Numbered from the stretch's first letter, positions 1 through 10,500 are shown. The stretch: 64,000 nucleotides of DNA from Cupidesulfovibrio sp000226255 (GCF_003402415.2 NZ_AP036014.1:1240001-1304000), one strand, 5' to 3'. The notes: generated by a model from the sequence alone, not told the origin. Numbers and translations: made by a program.

Positions 1-95
1 GCGCTCCGGGTGCTCCGCGCGGGGAAACCCCGGCCATGCCCGCAGCGATGCTGGACGCGGCGCCGAACCTGGCGGCGTCCACGGGGCTCGACTGA
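1..95 (+). CDS. C-terminal end of an unidentified protein (5' truncated)
   Basis: Frame 3 is open from the window edge to a TGA at 93-95. It reads as an Ala/Pro-rich tail ending in ...LAASTGLD. The composition resembles the flexible C-termini of other proteins in this window, for example the EmrA-like protein. It lies about 490 bp upstream of the efflux pair, so it could be an outer-membrane partner or a regulator. Nothing in 30 residues allows a functional call, and the fragment could be a chance frame. Confidence 0.35.
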   Translation, partial: APGAPRGETPAMPAAMLDAAPNLAASTGLD

Positions 96-130
96 CCTTG
101 GCGTGGCTCAGACTGCCGCGCCAGCGCCGG

Positions 131-190
131 ACAGGGACGGACAGCGCCGGACAGCGCCGGACAGGGACGGACAGGGACGGACAGGGGCGG
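131..190. repeat. Decamer minisatellite, six copies
   Basis: Six consecutive 10-bp units of the form ACAGNGNCGG, with a partial unit before them. They lie in intergenic DNA upstream of the efflux genes. The unit resembles the decamer array at 30501-30560. The period is not a multiple of three, which agrees with a non-coding location. Confidence 0.85.
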
Positions 191-583
191 AAAGCCGCCG
201 TTTTCCTTTCCGCCCCTTTTGCCCCTTCTCTCTTTTCGTGATGACGCATCCCCCGTTCCGTTCCCGCCGTGCGCGGCGTTGCACGCCATGTGGCGGCGGC
301 GTGCGCCGCCGCTCCGGCGAGTGCCCGCCGCCGGACCCGGCATTGCCCGGTTGCGCCCCCGGTACGGCATGCGCTATGCATTGCCGGTTCCCGAAAGCGG
401 TAATTCCGACGCCCGGCATGCCCGGTCCGGTCCCGCCCCGGTTCGGAGCTGTTCCGCCCCGCGCTGGCACGGCGTGCCGTTCCGGTCTTCTGACCGGCGT
501 CGGTCCGGTCCCGCGCCTTGGCGCGCGGCCGGTTTTCCCACACGCACACCACGCGACCGCGCGTGCCCACACGGCGATACGGC
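191..583. other. Intergenic region upstream of the efflux operon
   Basis: No convincing gene is seen. Open frames here are arginine/proline-rich shadows of high-G+C DNA. The promoter of the efflux pair should lie here, but no clear -35/-10 pair or inverted repeat was found. Confidence 0.5.
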
Positions 584-1879
584 ATGAACAGCAAAAAGCG
601 CATCCTCGGCATCCTGCTCGGCGTCATGGTTCTGGCGGCGGGCGTCTGGTACTGGCACGGCCTCGGCAAGGTGGAAACCGACGACGCGCAGGTGGATGGC
701 CGCATCTTCATGGTTTCGCCGCGCGTGGCGGGCTACGTGGTGGACGTGCCCGTGGAGGACAACCAGTTCGTCAAGGAAGGCGAGGTGCTGGCCCGGATGG
801 ACCCCACCGAGTACGAGGTGGCCGTGGCCGAGGCGCGCGCCCAGCTCGCCGCGCTGCAACGCGGCGTGCCGCTGGAGCTTTCCCAGACCGTGCACCGGGT
901 GACCGGCGCGCAGGCCGTGGAAGAGGCCACCAAGCGCCGCGCCGCGCAGGCCCGCGATGAAGAGGACGTCGCCCGCTACGAGATGGAGCGCCTTTCCACC
1001 GAACAGGCCCAGGCCACCCTTGACCGGCGCAGGCTGGAGGCGCTGGTGGGGCAGGGGGCCGTCTCGCGCGAGGCCATGGACCGCGCCCGTTCCGCCGACG
1101 ATGCCGCCAGGGCGCGGCTGGATGGTTCCCGCGCCAAGCTGGAGGCCGCCAGCAAGGCCCGCGCGGCGGCCGAGGCGGAAATGCGCCGCGTGCGCGCCGA
1201 GGTGGATCTGGCCGGTACCGGGCAGGTGGTGGCGGAAATCCGGGCCCGACAGGTGGAGGCCCAGCAGGCCAAGGTCCGCCAGGCGGAGCTGAATCTGGAA
1301 TGGACCACCGTGCGCGCCCCCGTGGACGGCTACGTGACCAAGAAGAACGTGGAGCCCGGCCGCATGGTCACGCGCGGGCAGCCGATCATGGCCGTGGTGC
1401 CCATGTCGCCCGACCACCTGTGGGTGACCGCGAATTTCAAGGAAACCGAACTCACCGACGTGAAGCCCGGCCAGCCCTGCGAAATCCGCATCGACACCTA
1501 CCCCAACCTGGTCCTGAAGGGCCAGGTGGAGTCGATCATGGCGGGCACGGGCGCGGCCTTTTCGCTGTTTCCGCCCCAGAACGCCTCGGGCAACTTCGTG
1601 AAGGTGGTGCAGCGCATTCCCGTGCGGCTGCGCCTGACCGACTACGACCCCGCCGCCATGCCGCCCCTGCGCGTGGGCATGAGCGCGGTGCCGGTGATCT
1701 TCACCAACCGGGGCGTTTCCGAGGTGCCGCAGCGCGCCGCCGGGCCGGACGGGGCCACCGTGCGCGACGCCGGGCAGGCGGGGAAGCCCGCCGTTAATGG
1801 GACAGCCCCGGCTGTCTCGGCCCCGGCCCCGGCGGCCACGCCGTCCCCCGCCCCGGCCGAACCGGCCCGCAAGCAGTAG
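584..1879 (+). CDS. EmrA/HlyD-type membrane fusion protein of an efflux pump
   Basis: A 431-residue periplasmic adaptor. It has one N-terminal membrane anchor (about residues 6-26), a first biotinyl-lipoyl-like half beginning VETDDAQVDGRI, a long Ala/Glu/Arg-rich coiled-coil hairpin (about 85-235), the second lipoyl half with TVRAPVDGYV, and a beta-barrel region. The C-terminus is an Ala/Pro tail (APAPAATPSPAPAEP). Family members link an inner-membrane MFS pump to an outer-membrane channel and export hydrophobic drugs. The MFS partner starts 18 bp downstream, so the two form an operon. The ATG at 584 is preferred over an upstream in-frame TTG at 518 because the membrane segment follows it directly; the ribosome binding site is weak. 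Substrate unknown. Confidence 0.9.
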   Translation: MNSKKRILGILLGVMVLAAGVWYWHGLGKVETDDAQVDGRIFMVSPRVAGYVVDVPVEDNQFVKEGEVLARMDPTEYEVAVAEARAQLAALQRGVPLELSQTVHRVTGAQAVEEATKRRAAQARDEEDVARYEMERLSTEQAQATLDRRRLEALVGQGAVSREAMDRARSADDAARARLDGSRAKLEAASKARAAAEAEMRRVRAEVDLAGTGQVVAEIRARQVEAQQAKVRQAELNLEWTTVRAPVDGYVTKKNVEPGRMVTRGQPIMAVVPMSPDHLWVTANFKETELTDVKPGQPCEIRIDTYPNLVLKGQVESIMAGTGAAFSLFPPQNASGNFVKVVQRIPVRLRLTDYDPAAMPPLRVGMSAVPVIFTNRGVSEVPQRAAGPDGATVRDAGQAGKPAVNGTAPAVSAPAPAATPSPAPAEPARKQ

Positions 1880-1897
1880 CCGCAACGGCAGGGCCGC

Positions 1898-3457
1898 ATG
1901 TCGCGCGAACCCGAATCGGTCAACCGCTGGCTCATCACTCTGGCGGTGATGGTGCCCACGCTCATCGAAATCCTGGACACCAGCGTGGCCAACGTGGCCC
2001 TGAAGCACATTCAGGGCAGCCTTGCCGCGGGCGAGGAAGAGGTGACCTGGGTGCTCACCTCGTACCTGGTGGCCAACGCCGTGGTCATTCCCATGAGCGG
2101 CTGGCTGGCGCGCCTTGTGGGTCGCAAGCGGTTCCTCATGCTGTCCATCGCCGTGTTCACGGCCAGTTCCCTGCTGTGCGGGGCGGCCACCAGCCTGGCG
2201 CAGATCATCCTGTTCCGCATTTTTCAGGGGCTTGGCGGCGGCGGGCTGCAACCCATGTCGCAGGCCATCCTGATGGAGACCTTTCCGCCCCACCAGCGCG
2301 GCATGGCCATGGGCATCTTCGGCGTGGGGGTGGTGCTGGGGCCCATTCTGGGGCCGCTGCTGGGCGGCTACCTGACGGACAACTTCACCTGGCGGTGGAT
2401 TTTCTACATCAACCTGCCGGTGGGCCTGTTCGCGCTGTACCTGGCCGGGGCCTTCCTGTTCGACCCGCCGTACATGGAACGACGCCAGCGCGGCGAGGTG
2501 GTGGACTACCTGGGCCTGGCCCTGCTGACCACGGGCATCGGCGCGCTGCAGATCGTGCTGGACAAGGGCCAGCAGGACGACTGGTTCAGTTCGCCGTTCA
2601 TCACCACGCTGGCCGTGGTTTCCGCCGTGTCACTTGTCGGGTTGGTATTCTGGGAACTGCGCCACCCAAGGCCGGTGCTGGACTTCCGCATTCTGAAAAA
2701 CCGCAGCTTCGCCATCGGCAACGCGGTGATGTTCTTCGGCTTCTTCGCCTTTTTCGGGTCCATTGTGCTGCTGCCGCTGTTCCTGCAGGGGCTGATGGGC
2801 TACACGGCCTACCTGGCCGGGCTGGTGCTGGGGCCGGGCGGCATGCTGGCCCTGGTGTTCATGCCCGTGGCAGGCAAGCTCACCGAGCGCATCGACGCCC
2901 GCTGGCTGCTGGCCTTCGGCATGCTGATCTGCGCGTATTCGCTGCACGTCATGGCCGGGTTCAACCTGTACATCGACTTTGGCACGGCGGCCTTCGCCCG
3001 GGTGCTGCAGGGCATCGCCATGCCGTTCTTCTTCGTGTCGCTGTCGGTGGTCACCTTCGCCTACGTTCCGCGCGAGGCCATGAACACGGCCTCGCCGCTG
3101 TACAACCTGTTGCGCAACCTCGGCGGTTCGTTCGGGGTGGCCTTCGTCACCACGCTGCTGGCCCGGCGCACCCAGTACCACCACAGCATTCTGGCCGAGG
3201 ACATGACCCCCCTGTCGCCCGCCTACCAGCTGGGTTTCGAGCAGATCCGCATGGCTCTGGCCGCACGGCTTGGAGATCTGACCGACCTTGCGGAACGCGC
3301 CGAGACGCTGATCTACCAGATGTTGCAGCGCGAGGCCTCGGCTCTGGCCTTCAACGACGCCTTCTTCTCGCAGGGGGCCATATTCCTGGTGCTGTTCTTC
3401 TGCATCTGGTTCATGCGCAGGCCCCCGCGCGGCAAGCATGAGGGGTTCGTGGAATAG
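1898..3457 (+). CDS. EmrB-type MFS drug transporter (DHA2, 14 TM)
   Basis: A 519-residue inner-membrane proton antiporter of the DHA2 family. The N-terminus carries the typical first helix with LDTSVANVAL, then WVLTSYLVANAVVIPMSGWL and the loop RLVGRKR between helices 2 and 3. A motif-C-like GVGVVLGPILGPLLGGY follows in helix 5. About 14 hydrophobic segments can be counted, as expected. It should work with the adaptor encoded 18 bp upstream; no outer-membrane channel gene is seen nearby. Start ATG at 1898 follows a modest purine stretch (GGCAGGG). Confidence 0.93.
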   Translation: MSREPESVNRWLITLAVMVPTLIEILDTSVANVALKHIQGSLAAGEEEVTWVLTSYLVANAVVIPMSGWLARLVGRKRFLMLSIAVFTASSLLCGAATSLAQIILFRIFQGLGGGGLQPMSQAILMETFPPHQRGMAMGIFGVGVVLGPILGPLLGGYLTDNFTWRWIFYINLPVGLFALYLAGAFLFDPPYMERRQRGEVVDYLGLALLTTGIGALQIVLDKGQQDDWFSSPFITTLAVVSAVSLVGLVFWELRHPRPVLDFRILKNRSFAIGNAVMFFGFFAFFGSIVLLPLFLQGLMGYTAYLAGLVLGPGGMLALVFMPVAGKLTERIDARWLLAFGMLICAYSLHVMAGFNLYIDFGTAAFARVLQGIAMPFFFVSLSVVTFAYVPREAMNTASPLYNLLRNLGGSFGVAFVTTLLARRTQYHHSILAEDMTPLSPAYQLGFEQIRMALAARLGDLTDLAERAETLIYQMLQREASALAFNDAFFSQGAIFLVLFFCIWFMRRPPRGKHEGFVE

Positions 3458-3562
3458 CGCGGCAAAGCCCGCGTGGCCTCCTGCTTGCCGCCCCTTTACA
3501 GGTCCGTCGCCCATGTTCGATAGTGCGCCATGCCCCGCCAGCACGCGGGCATGGAGGATTGC

Positions 3563-4549
3563 ATGACCCCACCCGGCGACCCCGCTTCGCCCGGCAGCCC
3601 CGACCGTTGCCCTTCCGCTTTTTCCGACGACGTGTCCGACGTGCAGGCCGCCGTGCTGCGCGCCAGCGTGGACGCCCCCCTGCCCGACGGCGCACCCTGC
3701 CGCCGCCTGCCCCATGACGCCACGCCCCGCATCGCCCGCGCCACCGGCGCGCCCCCCCGCGACGTGGAGGTCACTGCCTGCGACGCGGGCATCCTGCCTG
3801 AACGCTACATTCGCAACCACGCCTTCTTCTCCCCGTCCGAGCAGGCCCGCCTGCTGCGGGCGACGGTGCTGCTGGTGGGGCTGGGGGGCCTTGGCGGCCA
3901 CGTGCTGGACCTGCTGGCGCGGGCCGGGGTGGGGCGCATCGTGGGGGTGGACGGCGACGTCTTCGAGGCCAGCAACCTGAACCGGCAACTGCTGTCGGCG
4001 GAGGCCCGGCTGGGCATGCCCAAGGCCGAGGCCGCCGCGCTGCACGTGGCGGCGGTGAACGGCGCGGTGGAGTTCGCGGGGGTGGCGTCTTTCGTCGATG
4101 CGGCGGGCTTGGACGGGCTGTGCGCGGGCCACATGCCCGCCGGAGCGGGCGGCGCAGCGGTTGCGGCCGATGGCGGCCGGGCGGATGACGCCGCCGCATG
4201 CCGCACGTTGCCGGTGCCGGATCTGGTGGTGGACGCGCTGGGGGGGCTTGCGTCGCGCATGGCCCTGCACGGGGCCGCCGGTCAGGCCGGGCTGCCGCTG
4301 GTGACGGCGGCGGTGGCCGGACTCACCGGCCTTGTGGCCACGGTGCAACCCGGCTCCATGAGCCCCTACGAACTGCTGGGCGCGGGCGGAGCGGCGGAGG
4401 ACGGGCTGGGCACGCCAGCGCCCGCCGTGGCCTGCGCGGCCTCCATGCAGGCTTCGGAGGCGTTGCGCCTGCTGGCCGGAAGGCCTCCGCTGGACGGGGT
4501 GCTGCTGTTCGATCTTTCCGACGGGACGTTTCAGCGGGTGCGGCTGTAG
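3563..4549 (+). CDS. ThiF/MoeB/HesA-family E1-like adenylyltransferase
   Basis: A 328-residue cytoplasmic protein. The nucleotide-binding core is clear: GLGGLGG (ATP loop), VDGDVFEASNLNRQ (Asp and Arg of the adenylate site), then a lysine in GMPKAE, and VVDALGGLASR where MoeB has its conserved Asp. The family activates the C-terminus of a ubiquitin-like sulfur carrier (ThiS, MoaD) or related substrate. The first 90 residues are a non-conserved Pro/Ala extension, and the two CxxC zinc pairs of ThiF/MoeB are absent. Start ATG 3563 has GGAGG five bases upstream; in-frame ATGs at 3530 and 3551 lack this. No carrier or thiamin/molybdopterin gene is adjacent, so the substrate is open. Confidence 0.82.
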   Translation: MTPPGDPASPGSPDRCPSAFSDDVSDVQAAVLRASVDAPLPDGAPCRRLPHDATPRIARATGAPPRDVEVTACDAGILPERYIRNHAFFSPSEQARLLRATVLLVGLGGLGGHVLDLLARAGVGRIVGVDGDVFEASNLNRQLLSAEARLGMPKAEAAALHVAAVNGAVEFAGVASFVDAAGLDGLCAGHMPAGAGGAAVAADGGRADDAAACRTLPVPDLVVDALGGLASRMALHGAAGQAGLPLVTAAVAGLTGLVATVQPGSMSPYELLGAGGAAEDGLGTPAPAVACAASMQASEALRLLAGRPPLDGVLLFDLSDGTFQRVRL

Positions 4550-4563
4550 GGCGCGGACCGAAA

Positions 4564-4582
4564 GCGCGGCTTCTGGCCGCGC
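4564..4582. terminator. Hairpin between convergent genes
   Basis: A 7-bp GCGCGGC/GCCGCGC stem with a five-base loop lies between the E1-like gene and the convergent glycosyltransferase gene. There is no T tract, so this is a weak call. Confidence 0.3.
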
Positions 4583-4645
4583 GCGGGGATACGGCCCTGG
4601 AGTGGGTGTAGACTGCCCGGTCAGGCCGTTGCCTTCCCGGCGAAC

Positions 4646-6034
4646 TCAGCTCTTTCCGGCGGCGGCCAGTTCGGCGCGCACCGCCTCGATCACTTCCAGA
4701 TAGCGGGCGAAGACCTGCGCGTCGTCCTCCACGCAGCCGAAGTCCGCGCCCGCCGCGATGTCGCGCAGGTCGAACACGGCGTTGGCCAGCGCCCACGGTT
4801 CCGGATCGTCCAGCACGCGGCCGGTGCGGCCGTCGTCGATGAGGTCGCACGCGCCGGTGGCGCGGGTTGTCACCGTGGGCACTCCCATGGCCTGGGCCTC
4901 GGCCACCACGTTGCCGAAGGTGTCGTAGAACGAGGGGTGGCAGAACACGTCGAGCCCCGCGTAGAAGCGCGGCATGTCGGCGGCCCCCACCTTGCCGAGG
5001 AACACCACCCGCTTCTCCACCCCCAGCGATTGCGCGTAGTCGGCATACTTGCGGCTGCGCCGTCCGCCCGCCACCACCAGCACGTATTCCTCGGGCAGGT
5101 GGGCCAGCGCGGCGATGAGCCGGTCCAGCCCCTTCAACTCGAAATTGCTGGAGCAGAACCCGAGGGCCCGGTGGCGTTCCAGCAGCCCCACGACCCGGCG
5201 GGCCTCGCCGCGCAGGTCGGCGAAGCGCTGCGGGTTGAAGCGGCGCTTGTCCACCCCGTTGGGAATCACCACCACCGTGGCCGGGGAATGCGGAAACTGG
5301 CGCGCCACGGCGGTCCGCACGTTCTGCGAGATGGCGATGATGCGCCGGGTGGCCGGGTGGGTGTAGATGCCCTTGTCCAGCACGGTCATGAGCAGGTTGT
5401 TGGGGTTCAGCAGGCGCGACAGCGCCTTGGTGAACCGCCGCAGGGGCGAGCGCTGCGCCGCCAGGCTCCGGCGCATGAAATCGCGGTGCGGCCCGCCGGA
5501 GCGGTGGATGTGGCAGCCCGCCATGTTGCCGAAGCTGACGGTGACGGTGGTGGGGGGCAACTCGCGAAGGGCGCGGGCGGCGGCGAAGTGCAGGCCCAGA
5601 TTCTTCATGAACCGGCCCGGCCGCCACAGCCCCAGCACCCGGATGTCCACGGCCAGCGGCGCGGCGTCGGGGTCGGCAAGCCGGATGGCGTCATCCGGCC
5701 AGGGGGTGTTGCCCTGCCTGTCCGCCACTGCCTGCCCGTCCGCATCATGTTGTCGATCGTCGCCGTCCTGCGGCGTGGCGGGCCGCACCTGCGTGTCTGG
5801 CGTGTCTGGCCTGTTCGGGCTGACCGCCTTGTCCGCCTTGTCCGCCATGTCGGGCATGTCGGGCATGCTGGGCATGCCGGGGGCCACTTCGCCGCACAGC
5901 ACGCGTACGGGCACGCCTCTGGCGCGCAGGTATTCGTGAAAGCGATGGCAGAAAAGCTCTACGCCGCCGTAGCGCGAGTAGGTGCGGATGAACAGCGCGA
6001 CCTCTGGCCGGCGGGTGGTGGGGGTGTCTGGCAT
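4646..6034 (-). CDS. GT4-family glycosyltransferase with a repeat-derived insertion
   Basis: A 462-residue GT-B enzyme, WaaG-like in outline. The N-terminal acceptor domain starts RTYSRYGGVELFCHRF, and the C-terminal GT1 domain has IPNGVDKRRF, NFELKGLDRLIAAL, FLGKVGAADMPRFYAGLDVF and the EX7E-like region DTFGNVVAEAQAMGVPTVTT. Such enzymes add sugars from nucleotide sugars to lipopolysaccharide core or other surface glycans. Between the first beta strands and the rest of the N-terminal domain sits a ~60-residue hydrophilic insertion (about residues 50-110) beginning GMPSMPDMPDMADKADK, encoded by 9-bp tandem repeats. The start at 6034 is chosen because the conserved domain begins 10 residues later; no strong ribosome binding site is seen. 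Confidence 0.85.
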   Translation of the reverse strand: MPDTPTTRRPEVALFIRTYSRYGGVELFCHRFHEYLRARGVPVRVLCGEVAPGMPSMPDMPDMADKADKAVSPNRPDTPDTQVRPATPQDGDDRQHDADGQAVADRQGNTPWPDDAIRLADPDAAPLAVDIRVLGLWRPGRFMKNLGLHFAAARALRELPPTTVTVSFGNMAGCHIHRSGGPHRDFMRRSLAAQRSPLRRFTKALSRLLNPNNLLMTVLDKGIYTHPATRRIIAISQNVRTAVARQFPHSPATVVVIPNGVDKRRFNPQRFADLRGEARRVVGLLERHRALGFCSSNFELKGLDRLIAALAHLPEEYVLVVAGGRRSRKYADYAQSLGVEKRVVFLGKVGAADMPRFYAGLDVFCHPSFYDTFGNVVAEAQAMGVPTVTTRATGACDLIDDGRTGRVLDDPEPWALANAVFDLRDIAAGADFGCVEDDAQVFARYLEVIEAVRAELAAAGKS

Positions 6035-6245
6035 GGCGAGGGGTGGGGGTGTGCGCGGGCGCGGGAAAGGGTCGGAACGCCCGTCCGGTCTAGCAAAGCC
6101 CACCGGCGGGCGCAAGGCCGCCGCACTGCCCATGGGCCGAGGCACGCCATGGGGCGGCGGCGCAGGGAAAGGGCGCGCGAACAGGAAGGACGCGCCCGCG
6201 CACAACCCGCCGCATCCGGCATCGCCGCTGCGGGAGCGGAGGGTA

Positions 6246-7421
6246 TCAGCCTTGCGACACCGTGAGCGGGTAGTCCTTTTCGGTGCGGGCGCGCGTTTCG
6301 GCCAGGGTTTCCTCCGAATCGGCGTAGCGGTCGGCGATGTCCCGGAAGGACGGCAGGTTGGCCAGAAAGGCGTCCACCACGTCGGGGTCGAAGTGGGTGC
6401 CGCGTCCCTCGCGAATGATGCCCACGGATTTCTCCATGTCGAACGGCGGTTTGTACACCCGGCGGCTGATCAGCGCGTCGAAAACGTCGGCCAGGGCCAT
6501 GAGCCGCGCCGAGACGGGTATGGCGTCGCCGGAAAGCCCCTGCGGGTAGCCGGTGCCGTCCCATTTCTCATGGTGGCAGTAAGCGATTTCGCGGGCGTGG
6601 CGCAGGAACGAGACCGGGGTGTCGAGCTGCCGTTCCGCCGCCATGATGGCGTCGCGCCCCAGCGCCGGGTGGCGCTTCATGTCTTCGAATTCCTCCGGGG
6701 TGAGCTTGCCGGGCTTCAGCAGGATGCGGTCGGCGATGCCCACCTTGCCGATGTCGTGCAGCGGGGCCGACTTGAACAGCAGGGGAATTTCGTCGGGTGC
6801 GAGCGCGGTGGCGAAGCGGGGGTGCGGGGAGAGGTGCTGCGCCAGCACCCGCACGTAGTGCTGGGTGCGCCGGATGTGGTTGCCGGTTTCGTTGTCGCGC
6901 GTTTCGGCCAGCGAGGCCATGCACATGATGGTCACGTCCTGCACGGCGGCCAGTTCGCGCATGCGGCGGGCCACCTCGTCCTCCAGAAATTCGTTCTTGT
7001 CCTTCAGAAAGTCGCGCGCGGCCTTCATTTGCAAATGGGTGCGCACCCGGGCCAGCATGATCGGCGCGCTGACGGGCTTGGTGATGTAGTCCACCGCCCC
7101 CAGTTCCAGCCCGATGCGCTCGTCGTCTTCTTCCGACAGGGCGGTAAGGAAGATGACGGGCACGTCCGCCGTGCCGGGCAGGGTCTTGAGCCTGCGCAGC
7201 ACCTCGTAGCCGTCCATGCCGGGCATCATGATGTCCAGCAGCACGATGTCCGGCGGACTGCCGGAGGCGATGATGCGCAGGGCCTTTTCGCCGCTGTTGG
7301 CCACCTTGACCCGGTAGGCGTCTTTCAGCAGGTCGCTGAGCAGGGTCAGGTTGTCTGCGGTGTCGTCCACCACGAGCACGGTGCGGCGGGTGTCATCGGG
7401 ATGCAGGTGCGTGTCGGTCAT
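6246..7421 (-). CDS. HD-GYP response regulator (predicted c-di-GMP phosphodiesterase)
   Basis: 391 residues. The N-terminal receiver (about 13-130) has acidic pair D19/D20, phospho-acceptor D63 in LLDIMMPGMDG and the KP switch. An HD-GYP domain follows (about 160-370) with the metal-binding pair H222-D223 in LHDIGKVG and the signature GYP at 291-293 inside HHEKWDGTGYPQG. Proteins of this type hydrolyse cyclic di-GMP when their receiver is phosphorylated. The gene lies 84 bp downstream of the hybrid kinase on the same strand, so that kinase is the obvious phosphodonor. A flagellar stator operon with a PilZ protein lies 16 kb away. Confidence 0.93.
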   Translation of the reverse strand: MTDTHLHPDDTRRTVLVVDDTADNLTLLSDLLKDAYRVKVANSGEKALRIIASGSPPDIVLLDIMMPGMDGYEVLRRLKTLPGTADVPVIFLTALSEEDDERIGLELGAVDYITKPVSAPIMLARVRTHLQMKAARDFLKDKNEFLEDEVARRMRELAAVQDVTIMCMASLAETRDNETGNHIRRTQHYVRVLAQHLSPHPRFATALAPDEIPLLFKSAPLHDIGKVGIADRILLKPGKLTPEEFEDMKRHPALGRDAIMAAERQLDTPVSFLRHAREIAYCHHEKWDGTGYPQGLSGDAIPVSARLMALADVFDALISRRVYKPPFDMEKSVGIIREGRGTHFDPDVVDAFLANLPSFRDIADRYADSEETLAETRARTEKDYPLTVSQG

Positions 7422-7505
7422 GGCGGCCTCGTGGTGGATGGGGTGACGGCGCGCGCCAGTAGGCGCGCGGTTGTCGGGGCGGTCCGGGCATGCCGGAACG
7501 GTGGG

Positions 7506-10500
7506 TCAGTCCCGCCCGGTGGGGCGGGCCGAGCGCAGCATCTCCAGTGCGGTCTCGAATTCGAAGGCGCGCAGCGCCTCGCCCATGGCGGACACGATGT
7601 CCCGTCCCAGGGCGGCGCGCAGGGCGTCGGCGTGGGCGTTGAAAAGGTCCACGGCTTCGCTGTCGTCTTCCTCCATGAGCGTCTCCAGCCGGTCCAGCAG
7701 TTCGCCGTCGGCCGCCTGGGCCGGGCTCTGGGCGGAAGGCGCGCCGGGTGCGTTGGCGTCGTCGTCTTTCGGGGCGCTGGCCGCGCCATCGGGTAGGTCG
7801 GCCCCCGCGCCTTCAAGCAGGGCATGCATGGCCCGCACGGCCTCTTCCAGCGCGGCGGAGAGAACCTTCACCCCCTCGCTGGCGCGTTCGGGCGACGCCC
7901 CGTGGCGCAGGGCCGATTCCAGGTTCGCGGCGTGGCCCTGCACCACGCGCGCCCCAAGGGTGCCCGCCACGCCCTTCAGGGTATGCGCCTCGCGCGTGGC
8001 GGATGGGCCGTCGCCTGCCGCGATGAGCCTGGCGATGCGCGCGGCGGCGTCGGCATGCTCGGTGACGAAGCGGCGCAGCAGGGCATGGTAGGTGGTCTGC
8101 TTGCCCAGCATCCGGCGCAGCCCGGCCTCGGGATCGAGGACACGCGGTGCACCGTCCTTGTCCAATGCAGCACCGTGCGGATGGCCAGCCAGGGGGGCAA
8201 CCAAGGGCGCGGACGCCGGGCTGGCGAGCGCGGGCGTGTCGGGTTGGAAGTCCGGGGGGGCGGCTGGCGACGTGGCTGGCGATGAGTCTGGTCCGCCGTC
8301 TGGCGCGGCGTCCGGCCCGGCGGCCGGGGCATGCTCTTTTGCCGCAGCGGCGTCCCCACGCCGGGGCAGCCAGCGGATCAGCGCGGCGAACAGTTCGTCC
8401 GGGTCGATGGGCTTGGCCACATGGTCGTTCATGCCCGTGGCCAGGCACGCCTCGCGGTCGCCCTGCATGGCGTTGGCGGTCATGGCCACGATGGGCAGCC
8501 GGTCCGGACCCAGGGTGCGGCGGATGGCCCGCGTGGCCTCGTATCCGTCCATGACGGGCATCTGCACGTCCATCAGCACGAGGTCGTAGTCGCCCTCCAT
8601 GACCATGCGCACCGCCTGTGCTCCGTCTTCTGCCGCGTCAGGGGCAAGCCCCGCCTCGCCCAGCAGGCCCAGCGCCACCTCGCGGTTCAGTTGGTTGTCC
8701 TCCACCAGCAGCACGCGCGCGCCACGCAGCCCTTGCCGCAGGGCGGGGGGCTCGCCGGGCTGCGCGCCGGGGGAACGTGCCCACGGCGACTCGGATTCGC
8801 CGCCCGAACGCGACGCAGGGTGCGCGGCGCCCAGAAGGCGCATGGCCGTGTCGAACAGCAGGGACGGCTGCACCGGCTTCACCAGTACGGCGTCCACCCC
8901 CACGCCCTCGGACGCGGCGAATATTTCCTCCCGCCCGTAAGCGGTGACAATGGCCACGGGCAGTTCGGGGGCCAGCTCCCGGATGCGGCGCGCCGTTTCC
9001 AGCCCGTCCATGCCGGGCATCTGCCAATCCAGAAATACCATGCCGAAGGGTGCGCCCGCCGTGCGCGCCTCGTCCATGACGCGCAGGGCAGATTCCCCGC
9101 CGTCGGCCTCCACGGGACGGAAGGTCATGCCTTCCAACATGTGGGCAAGCACGGTGCGGGCCTGGGGGTTGTCGTCCACCACCAGCACCCGCAGGCCGCG
9201 CAGGTCGATGCGCGGCACCAGGGTCCGCCGTCCGGAGCCCAGGCCCAGCCGGGCCGTGAACCAGAAGGTGCTGCCCCCGCCGGGGGTGCTCTCCACGCCC
9301 ACGTCGCCGCCCATCAGGTCGGCCAGCTTCTTGGCGATGGCAAGGCCAAGGCCGGTGCCGCCGTACTTGCGGGTGGTGGAAGTGTCGGCCTGCTGGAACG
9401 AAACGAACAGCCGGGCCTTCTGCTCCGGGGTGAGGCCAATGCCAGTGTCACGCACGGCAAGGCGCAGCAGCACATCCTGCCCGGTTGTTTCCACTGCTTC
9501 GACGTGGATCACGATTTCGCCGCGCTCGGTGAACTTCACGGCGTTGTTGGCGTAGTTGATGAGGATCTGCCCCAGTCGCAGCGGGTCGCCGCGCAGCACG
9601 GGGGGTACGTCGGCGGCCACGTCGAGCACGAATTCCAGCCCCTTGGCCGCCGCCTTTTCGGAAACCAGGTTGGCCACGGTGTCGAGCACGGTTTCCAGTT
9701 CGAACTCGGTGTTCTCCACCGTCAACTTGCCTGCCTCGATCTTGGAAAAGTCGAGGATATCGTTGAGGATGCCCAGCAGATGCTGGCCCGAGGCGCGTAT
9801 CTTGCGCACGTAGTCGGCCTGGCGCGGGTCCAGGTTGGTTTTCAGGGCCAGGTGGGCCAAGCCGATGATGGCGTTCATGGGGGTGCGGATTTCGTGGCTC
9901 ATGTTGGCCAGGAAATCGCTTTTGAGCCGGGTGGCCTCTTCGGCCATGTCCTTGGCCCGCAGCAGTTCGGACTCGGCGCGCTTGCGCAGGGAAATGTCGC
10001 GCATGGCCCCGCAGGCGCTCATGGGGTGCCGCTCGGACGGGGGCAGCTTGCTGAGGCTGATTTCCAGCGGCAGGCGCGTGCCGTCCTTGCGCACGCCCTC
10101 CACTTCCCGCTCGTGGCCGATGACCCGCAGCGGCGAGGCAAGGAAGTCGCTGCACAGCTTCTCGTGGCGGTCGTGCAGTTCTGGCGGCAGAAGATCCTCG
10201 ATGGGGCGCCCGGCAAGCTCGCCTTCGTCGTAGCCCAGCAGACGCTCGAACTGCGGGTTGCACAGCACGATGTGCCCCTCGCCGTCCACGACCACCATGG
10301 CGTCCGGGGCGGAGTGCACGATGCCCCGGTACCAGGCCTCGGTTTCCTTCAGTTCCGCCTGCCGTTCCTTGAGTTCCGTGATGTCGTCGATGAGCGTGAG
10401 GCGGCGGGGGGTGATGTCTTCGTCGGTGATCAGGGCGCAGCGCACGTCGGCCCAGCGCGTCTCGCCGTCGGGGCGCTGGTAGCGCAACTCGGCGCGCAGG

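Noticed and set aside
466..482. TGGCACGGCGTGCC considered as a sigma-54 promoter or operator
   Set aside because: The -12 GC element is missing at the required spacing; short GC palindromes are common at this base composition.
10..960. Long Arg/Pro-rich open frame covering the upstream region and the start of the EmrA-like gene
   Set aside because: Composition is that of a high-G+C shadow frame, it has no ribosome binding site and it overlaps a clear gene in another frame.
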